From contig JASAND010016576.1 of NCBI GenBank assembly GCA_030248195.1, positions 18,569 to 82,568 on the forward strand: 64,000 nt of DNA, given 5' to 3'. The number at the start of each line of letters is the position of its first letter. Position 1 is the stretch's first letter. The position numbers and the translations under genes are program-made. Under the pieces are notes generated by a model. It saw only the letters and a program-made list of their open reading frames with translations, did not search any database and was not told where the DNA came from. This DNA comes from Trissonchulus latispiculum (lineage: Eukaryota; Nematoda; Enoplea; Enoplida; Ironidae). Below are positions 37,109-47,500 of the stretch, piece by piece.

Positions 37109-38498
37109 GCCATCCCAGTCAGCATCGACAACATCATCATCACCAACAGCAACATCATCATCATTATCATCATCATCTGCATCATTGCTATCATCATCAC
37201 CATCGTCGTCCCTACCATCATCGTCGACATCACCAACGTCCTTAAAGTCCTTTCCATCATTTCGTTCCTTGTCATTATTATCATCATTCATACCTTCATC
37301 AACTTCTACTGTATTTTCAGCACCACTGTCATCATCGTCAGCAATATCATCATCACAACCAACAACCTCAACATCATCATCATTATCACCATCTTCATCA
37401 TTATCGCCAGCATCATCATCAACATCATCATCACCAACAACAACATCATCATCATCCTCATTATCATCATCTGCATCATTGCTATCATCATCACCATCGT
37501 CATCCTTACCATTATTGTCGACATCATCATCGTCCATAAAGTCATTTCCATCGTCTCATTCCGTGTCATTGTTATCATCTCGCTTCGTAGCTTCATTAAC
37601 TTCTTCTGTATCTTCAGCATCATCATCATCATCAACAACAACAATATCATCATCACCAACAACATCAACATCATCATCCTCATCGTCATCGTCATCAGCC
37701 CCACTATCATCGTCACCATCATTGTTTGCATCGTCATTGTCATCATATTGGCCATCGTCGTCAGTATTAACATCCTCGTCAACATCGACAATATCAACAT
37801 TATCATTATCATCGTCGTCATCTTCACCCTCTTCATCACCATCATCATCGCCATCAAAGCTATCGTCGTCAAATTTATTCCGATCATCTCTCTCCTTGTC
37901 ATTATTATCATCATTCATACCTTCATCAACTTCTACTGTATTTTCAGCACCACTGTCGTCATTATCATCATCATTATCAACAACAATATTAAATTCATCA
38001 TCATTGTCATCATCGCCATCATCATCATCATCATCATCTTCATCATTATCATTATCACCACCACCGTCATCATCATCATTATCAACAACAACAACAACAA
38101 CAACAACAACATCTAAATCATCATCATCACCACCACCATCAGCTTTGGAACTCAAAACCACAAAACCAACGACAATACTTCTCGCACAGTCTTCGTTTGC
38201 ATCCTCATTCGCTATATTATTTAGGTCATTATCTATTTCAGCAATGACGTCATTATTAGCTTTACCGGCATCGTTGTCATCATTGAGCTCACATTGGTCA
38301 CGTAGACTAACATCATTGCCCTCATCATCATCTGCTTGTTCTCTATTATCGTCAACAGTGCTGCTAACAGTTTCATCGCCATCAAATCCATCACCACCAA
38401 CATCATCATCGTCGTTATCATCAATATCATCAGTATCATCATCCTTATCATCATCATCATCACCATCATCAATATCATCATCATCATCATCATCATCA

Positions 38499-38532
<34 letters not shown>

Positions 38533-41500
38533 TACCATCATCGTCGTCATCACCATCGTCCTCAAAACCATTCCCATCGTCTCATTCAGTGTCAATGTTA
38601 TCATCACCCTTCATAGCTTCATCGACTTCTTCTGTATTGTCATCATCAACATCATCACAAACAACAACATCAACATCATCATCATCATCATTATCATCAT
38701 CTTTATTATTACCACCATCATCATCGTCATTACGATGGTTTTCGTCATCGTCATCATCTTCATCATCATCATCATTATCATCGGCAAGAACATCATCATC
38801 ACCAACATCAACATCAACATCATCATCATTATCATCTTCATCATTACCATCATCACTATCATCACCATCGTTATCAAGAACAGCAACAACAACAACATCA
38901 ATATCATCATCATTGTCATTACCGTGGTCGTCGTCATCACTAGCACAATTGTCGTTGCCAGCATCAGCCTTATCATCATTGTCATCATTGTCAACATCAC
39001 CATTATTATTATTTTTGACAATAATGAATACAACTTACGCACACTCATGGTCTCCTTTAACACTCTTGTCATCATCAACATCATTACCTTCCTTAGCTCC
39101 AGTGTCATTATTTTCACACCCTTACCAACGAACTTCGTTATTATCGTCATTTATGTTATTAGCATCAGTATCATATTCATCTACACAATCATTGCTGTCA
39201 TTACAATCAACTACAACGGAAACCACGAAAACCTCGTCCGCGTATATGCCACCAATTTTAGCACATTTTTCACCGTCTTCCATTCAAAACACGACATTAA
39301 TTTCCCTATCTTTGGAAAAACACGTTGGCGTAATTTCAACATTCACACCAATAGCACCACCACTGCCAACTTCTATGTCATTATCAACATCGATATCCTC
39401 ATCATCCTCATGGTTATCATCGTTATTGCTGAACTTACCTGCTCATTTGTTTTCGCCACCATCGTCTTCATCGATCAACCTTCAAGCATCGTCGTCGTTT
39501 TCAACCCGAAAAACATTGCTGCCGTTTTCATCGGGAGACAGGTCTCCCGCAGATTTGATATCATTTCTGTTAATCACAACACAAACAACTACTACAAATG
39601 TGCCAGCAGCAGAGATAACAACAATAACAATAACATCACGCTCTTTTACATTATCGTTATCATCAGTGATGCCAACTTCATTAGCAGTTCTGCCATCATC
39701 TGATATTGTAGGATTAACGTCTAATGAAGTATTATCGATACCGTTGGCCGAAAGAATAACAAGTTTAACAACGCCAGGATCGGCATCTCCATCATCACCA
39801 TTGTCTTCTCTCTTACCAGCAGCATTATGGTCGTTGTCTCCAACGCTTCAGTTGACGTACTCTCATCAGATTGCCTTCGCCCATCCTCTAGTAGATTCAT
39901 TCGAATCAGTTTCAATTAGTCATGAGGCAGTTTCTCCACGTTTGCTTTCATCATCAACATCTACAACAGCAACATTTCCAAAGCCGTTTTTATTAGGGAA
40001 TTTACCACCATTATTACAACCTACTATACACCATTCCAACAGTAAAACATTTACTTTATCACTCAAAACTTAGCAATTTCAGTGAGAAAAACTGAAACAC
40101 AGTTAGTCAACAGCCCAGCTTAATATCAGGGTTACGCCCCCCTTCCAGCAAGAGCTCTATCGCCGTCAGGAACAAGGGCAAAACAATTTCCCATGAAGCA
40201 AGTACACGTTGCAGGAAGGCTTACTTCTCACAAGAAACTTTAAAACTAATTACGGCTTTGCCTGATTTATTTAATGTTAATTTTCGTTAACCTTATTTTT
40301 TATGAAAATCCACGAAAAACCAAACTTCTCCTGCAAATGAAATGTTTGTGAAATTTTCATTAAAAGTTGATAGTTTTGAATTCTAGTACAAGCCAATTTT
40401 GTGAAAACTTAAGTGAATTTATGCTCATGAAAACTTCACCTGACAGTTGACATCGCGGCTCATTTCATGTTCATTTATGTTCAATGTTTCAATCTTTTAA
40501 AACATTTCTGCAATGTCGTCTTTACGCATTTGTTGAAATCGTGACTAAACCAAATCAATTTTTCTGTTAAGGTTTTACACCATCAACATCCGCCGACAGT
40601 TATAAGACGCTGATTTTTACAGCCCAAGGACATCAAAACAGTGCATTGGTGTGTTCATTTGTTTATCCGTGTTATCTGTCATTGAGCATTGCTAAAACAA
40701 TACTGGTTTAATGGTTATACCAGATATTTTCAGTTAATGTTGCTTTCTGTGAACAGTTTCATAAAATCAAAAATGATCTTGTTCGAAAGCTAGCTCACGG
40801 TCATCAAATGGGCATTGGCCCAATCTTCTGTTTGCCAAACCGTGAATAAAACTAAGTGCCAAATACTGCTCGCTCACCTGTTTTTATAAAAAATGTTATA
40901 TACACGAGATCGGATAATTTATATCAAGAGTACATAATGGGTGAGAGTATGCCACTGGGCTTTCTAGATGCTATCTAAATCTATTCCCTGTTCGCTTAAC
41001 GGCTGACTCCTAGACCTATCACTTCAAAAGCTATGCTCGCGAGCTGAAACTGCAAAGTCGAAATTAAACAAGCACACTGTCAGTGCTTTGGAGCATAAGA
41101 ATTGGGAACAGGGTGATCAAGACAATATAATTGTTATTGGAAAATTCTCCAGCCTGTTCTTAATATCAGAATAAATTATTCAGAAAATGAAAACGAAATA
41201 ACCAGGTGTAAGCATATCAACACAAGAAATAATCATGTTAGAACTATTGTTTCAGGGGCAATATGTCAGTGAACAAACAAGTGTTAGTGCCGCAGCACGG
41301 GAAGTCGTTTCTTTGCTGATGGGAAGACTTTCAAAGAAGGAGCTGAGTGATATGTCTTCATCATTAGACGAAATGTTTGCATGGTGTGCAGTGAGAAATG
41401 TATTCGACTGCAGTCGGTATTAATTTATGCATATCTTTACACAATTTTCACTTTACTAATGTTTGAGATGCAAAGATAGACTGCAAGATTTGTATTATTC

Positions 41501-44500
41501 AGTATCAGTATTGTGAAAGTGAAAGAAACGCTACAGACAAGATTAATCTGAAGAGGCTATGGAAATTGTAAAGGAGTCATCAATATTATGCAAGGGTTGT
41601 CTTCCATGTCAGGAGACAATCGAAGTATAATATGCAAATTTTAAATTTCACATGACTTCTCAGACTAAAGTATTTTATCGAATTTGTCTTGATTCTGTGT
41701 CTGAACTTGTTGCATTTGCCCATTACAAGGAGCCTTATGCACGAAGCATCAGCATTAATGTTTGCAAATGCTCTTTTAGTATTTTCACTGAGTCATTCTA
41801 CGATAGCTCACTTGGTAACTGCTATTCGTTCAATAATATGAGCGGCCACACAAGTGATCGCCACAAAGTGCAGTCTACATGGTACACTGAAGGTTAGTTG
41901 TAGACTAAAACGATTTTATCGTAACAGTTCGATAAAAGCTTATTAAAGCCAGTAGAGTGACATCTTTACCTTCAGTATTCTATTTATTGAGTTTTTCAAA
42001 ACAAAACAATTAATTAGGCGTTCTGGTGGCTTTGTTCTGTGGAATGAAAACGGAAATTTTCAAAAAGATTTACGCTACGCTTCTCAACGAAGTTTTAAAT
42101 GGCATTTCCACGCTAAGACAAACAAAAATTAGCCATGCTTTGGCAAATGAAAATATTATCATTTTATGTTACAATTTAACAAAGGTTTTAAACGAATTGT
42201 AAGACAATGTTTGAATCTTTCAATAAACTTTGTTTAAACCTGTTTGTTGAAATGCCGTTGGAGTCTGCCATTCAAAGTCTTGTCGACTTTACTTTTCCTG
42301 GGAGTGCGGCACCCATTAAGTTATCCTAAGCCCGTTATCCAAATCTAAAAGTGGAGCATGTAGTTATATAACAGAATGTAGTTATATAAGCATATAACAG
42401 AATAATCCTAATTATTCTGCTAGTTTAGGACTTCGTATGATTTTGGCAGTTGATGAAGCTCAATACATGGATTACTCGGATGCGGTTGGTTCCAAAGTTA
42501 CGTTAAGTATGCCACAAAGACAAGTATTTCCCGCTAATCAGGGGTTTTCAGTCCCTGCCGGTTTCAAAGCTACATATACATTGGCAATGGTACGTAATGT
42601 TTTTGCTGGAACCTAGTTCCGCACCGTACGTGAAATATTCCATAGGAACACTAACAAAGATTAGTGCAATTTTTTCACACTTTAGACAGCGGTAGATCGC
42701 TGCAGCCAAACCTTTAACAGTACCTTGTAGTCAACCAAACAAAGCTTATTGGTTTATTGTGATTTGTGACCAAACTGCATTCGTATTGTCTTAACGTATA
42801 CTGACTGCTCACTGCTGACTACTAATGTCGGCGGAGGTTTCTTTTCTCCTTACTGTTGAGAAACTTTAAAGTGTAGATGGGAACGTGGCTGTTTTTACCG
42901 GGCTGGCCCGCTGCAAAATCTTGCACGGATTTTGAAGCAATTCGACAATGATCGGTGGATCCACGTCCGTAATAATTAGCAATTTATTAAATTGATAAAG
43001 TAAAGTGATGCTTTTCGTAATATCCCTACAGTTAAAAGCCTACTGTTGTTGAACAAAACTGCATCTTTTCTGGATTTTTTTATTAAGTATGCTGTATGCT
43101 GTATGACACATCAGATGTATGTGTCTGATTGATACGTATTATAAAACAGCTTTGTAAGGGTTAGTGGGGCGATTAGCCCCAGTAGAGATTAGCAAATGAT
43201 TATTGTTCAGATTACCTGAAGTTCGTTTAACCGACGATTCAAGATAAGCCCAAAGTATTTGGTTAATCAAAAGTATATACTAGTTAGTTATGTAGTAGTT
43301 AGTAGTTAAGCAAATATTACGACATTCATTAGAGCACAATGCCCTAAAAGGAGGAATTAGTTCACACGTCACCAGTCGGAATTATTAATCCCGAGCGCTA
43401 ACGCTTTTAAATTTTTCATTATTTTAGCGGGTTATCGAGAGCAACGGGCCGGCTGCAATTTGTCAGTCCCAGCCGGCCCGCTTCCATTTTTTTCGACCCA
43501 GCACAAACCGGCCCTCTCCTTGATGAGCTCCGGTCAGTGTGTCGGGATGAGCGCGCCATAGTGATGTGCCAAAATGTTCATCTCTGCTGCACAGATAGGG
43601 CGAAATATTTTCAAATGTTCGTGCAACAAGGAAATGTTCATTCTTAACGCTTCCACAGAAAATTTTGAAAAATTTAAAATTTTATGAGCTCTAATCAAAT
43701 CACTGAGTGCCAGCGGGCGTCCCACCAAACATGAACTCCTTTGGATGACCAATAAACTCCAAAAACTATTTAGCTTAGTTTTATCTAAAATTTTGAAAAA
43801 ATATTTGAAAATTTTATAATGACTTGCACTTATTTCAGGCACGAACGAAACGTCTTGGCCTACCATACAGACTTTGCACCGACAAAAATTTTCCTCCCAG
43901 TTTATACAGAGGAGCATACACTGTGGAGGTAATGCTTAAGCCTATTTCGCACTGGTGGTCTATGCTTTGTGTCTTCTGCTCAATATTTGGGTTATGTCTA
44001 AAGAAATAAACCAATCACATTGCAGCTAGCGTAGTCTTAATCATGTTGATTGGTTGAAAGGATGAATGTGCTGCCTAAGATAATTGACATAGGACAACAG
44101 ACTTGTGTCTTATTGTAGATGTGCGAAAGAAGCGAAGAGCAGCGATTTTATTTAAAGAAATGTGATTGTGGCCACCCTTCGTTACCATTGCCAGAAGGCG
44201 AAGTTTTGTGTCAATCGTTCGAACAGTGTAAACTTGTTTTCACGTTTATCATTGATTGAAGTATTTTACTATTTTTAACAGCTTCAGCTGAATGCACTTG
44301 CTTTCGGATTAGAAAAATCGACTGGTTTGATGCATATTTATCCACATATAGCTGGCACTGAGTTTAATGTGTTACTTACTGCAACTTAATCCGTAAATGC
44401 ACTACTTTACTGCGACATAAACATAACCGAGTATTTTGTGTTTAGTAGCTTGTGTCGCGAATGCTAGCCTAAACAGAAAGCTGACTAGAATCAACTGTCC

Positions 44501-47500
44501 AATACCGTGTAGGTAAGCTGGATTTGGGAATATCTGCATTTTACAACTCCTTTAAGCTGAATTTAAGGAGTACAGCATACCAAGGCCTCTGTACCGATAA
44601 GGTAAATTATTCTTACCAGTATAGTTACCATCTTTTTCATGATTACTCAACATTCTCTATTTCGACGGTTTAGTGCAAGAGTTTCAAGACAATTATAGTA
44701 GAACGCTAGCTTTCCTGATCTGGCAAACTGTTTAATCATCACGTTCTACCAATTGTTCCACCCAGCTCAGAATAACTCAGAATTAATATCCCGTTGTTTC
44801 TCGAAAATGTGCACGTAAGCCGATCTACTTATACAAATGTAACAAAGTTTGTTAGAAGTTAGTTTGACCATACGTCAGAATTTAATCCGATTTCAAATGA
44901 ATTTAAATAGAATTCAAAGTATACCTCAACGCTGGATACTTATTAGTTTAGGAAACTTAGCTGGTGGTATATAAATTTTTAGTAGTTTTAAGTAAGACAA
45001 GCTCCAAACAGCTTAGTTTTATTATCGCAGCGTTTCCAGTATGACAGCACGAATTCAAACTTAAATTTGATTTTAGTGAAGAAACATTTAGCGCAGCAGA
45101 AAGTGTAGTGGCATGGCCAGCAATAGGGTTTGAAGTGAGTTTGTTGGTTGTAGTTTAAGAGTATATGTTTAATATTCATTATTTTATGCGTATAAATTCT
45201 GGGGCCTCTGGGTATGTTACACAATAACACATAATATGAGCCGATATTGGGTAGGGTAAGCCACGACTTCAATAACCATCAAACGTCGATGGCTCAAACT
45301 TTCAGGATCTGTAGCATCCCAGCGTCAAAAGGAAATCCCCAAATATTAAAGCTCAACTCCGTATGTGGTGTAAACCATCAGATGCTAACTATGTAAACCA
45401 ACTAGCTACCCGACAAGTAAGTTGTCGGACGTGCTGCCTCAAAATAGGTAACAACGCTCCTGGCCGTCAGGGATCAAGTTGAGGAAGCTTCGCCAAATAG
45501 TAGCAGTAGATCCAAGCTACGTTAGCAGCTAAACCTAATTACCAATATAACAAAACACTGTTAAATAAATGATTTAATAAACAGTACGTACATACGAAGC
45601 CCGGTCACATAGGAAAACCAAGCATACAATGCAACAATCAAATAAACAAACGTACAAACAGTACAGCAGCCGACTAGGGAAGTAACTGTAGCCGGAGCGG
45701 ACGCAATGAAACTGGCAGGGTGTTAATACTGAGAACTTATAGGAACCTCTAGGGCGCAGGATTAAATGTACACAACTGAAGTGTTGACGAAGTTTTATGA
45801 GGGACTCATCAGCCAAACGGTGGACTGGGCTTAAGGGGACACACAGCACCACCAGTATAGCAACCATCGAACCGATAATAAACACCTATTACAATCTCAG
45901 TCAATAGAGGCAGAAAAGCTGCCAACATAAACAGAGTACAGATACGGAAATCAATAAACATGGAGTAAGCAGGTTGCAATTTACATATTTCACCCTTTAC
46001 ACTACATAGTGATAGGAAAATTTGTGATTTTCGACTGTCTGTAACGTCGTCGTGTGCCTCCATCAATTAAACATCTGTTCAGATCGACACAATAGGCTGG
46101 GGCAGTTGAAATTGTAACCATACAAGCACACAGGTGTCTTCTATTCCTGCAAATTTGAGCTTTCTAGCACCCATATTGGGCAGTTTGTGGCAGCCAAACC
46201 TTCGCTTAAGGGGGGGGAGACTAAAATGGGGTGCCCCGAATTTGTCCGATTGGCCTACTTTTTGGTGAAGATAAAAAGCATGGGTGGGGTCAAAAAGTAC
46301 CGGGTACTCAGATCTTAGCTGCCTTCCAGTCATGTGCAGCGGTCGCGTTTATGTGCCCGACCCCCCCTCCCCTTTCACAACTACCAACATAATTAATTAA
46401 AAATCTCTGCTGGCTGCAAAACCCTAGCTGCAAGGTTGCCATTTATCAATGTGATTTGACACATGTGCCCCTATCTGCAGAAAAATACTAGACGTCTGTA
46501 TCTTATCTGCATCTAAGGGAATTACTCTTCAAATTTGAAGTTTCGACCAAAATTAAACAAGTTACCCCTTACAAGGGGAATAATACAGCCGTAGAGTTTG
46601 GGAATTATGTGTTCAACGTTTTGTTTGTTTTCATCATACTGTTCTAGGTACGGTGACGTTAGCTTTTGCCTAGTTTCAACTCTCCGACATTTACCGTTTC
46701 TGAGACAAAAGCATGGGAGTATTTTATTGCCATTTGCCACTGCCAATTGTGAAACTAAAATTATGCCAGAAGAAGGATTCGATCTGTGTCCGGAATAGTG
46801 CCAAGCGGACATCCTAGCCACTATACTACTCTGACTATAGCGATTTTATCGAGTAAACCGCGAGAGAGAAAGTTATCATTTATCTATATATGTTTATTTT
46901 AAACAATTTATTTTATCTAAATTCTGAGCCAAAGCAAACACTAATGAAATAAATACAGTGCAAGCGCAAAATCAGTCTTTGCACACGAAAATTGTAACAT
47001 CAGCTATTTATTGATCTGTTAAACCTCTGCCAATCAAGTGACAGGCAAATAACGCCCGATTTTCGGTAATATGAGAAAAGGCAGAGAGTGATCGTGTGCA
47101 AAACAATTTACAGGGCGTTGAAAATTAACTAAATTGAATGTAATGATGTTCTAAAAATTGCAAAATCATAAAAAATTGTTGGGCAAAAAACCTGCGTAAC
47201 AGGGACATGTGTTGAAGATAGGACGGAAATCCTCCGCGCCAAGCAATTTACATGCAAAACATATGAATTCAGATGGGTCAACCCATTACAAGTATACCGT
47301 CTCCGGCGATATAAAAATTTTGGCTAACGGGAGGAAACTTTTACTGTAATTAAGCTTTAAGGTGTACTGTTTAAGCTATAAGGCTGTAATTTGGCATAAA
47401 AGGGGGCCCTATAGGCTATACTCATAGGGGCCCTATACTCATTTGTGCCAAATGGCAAGAAATTCTGCCGCCTGAAAAATTTTTATGTCAACTTCAATCT

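Noticed and set aside
35908..37287. 459-codon minus-strand frame of Met and Ile/Leu
   Set aside because: It is the complement of the TCA/ATC repeat read as ATG codons; there is no unbiased sequence, splice support or family match.
36800..38161. Minus-strand poly-Asp frames (36800-37537, 37556-38161)
   Set aside because: These are shadows of the same triplet repeat read as GAT/GAC; they end where the repeat is interrupted.
36299..39703. Ile/Asn-rich plus-strand frames of 605 and 455 codons
   Set aside because: Another register of the same repeat, broken near 38116 and not in phase with the neighbouring channel exons.
41652..41897. 81-codon frame read as one protein
   Set aside because: Its first part is intron sequence; only 41780-41892 is supported, as a channel exon with clear splice sites.
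44545..44601. Possible short exon RSTAYQGLCTDK
   Set aside because: It has a donor-like GTAAAT but would leave phase 0, which does not fit exon 13, and it lacks the expected motif.
44689..44745. Possible missing channel exon encoding QEFQDNYSRTLAFLIWQ
   Set aside because: The tyrosine pattern is suggestive, but the acceptor at about 44688 gives phase 1 whereas exon 12 ends in phase 2. The downstream donor is poor.
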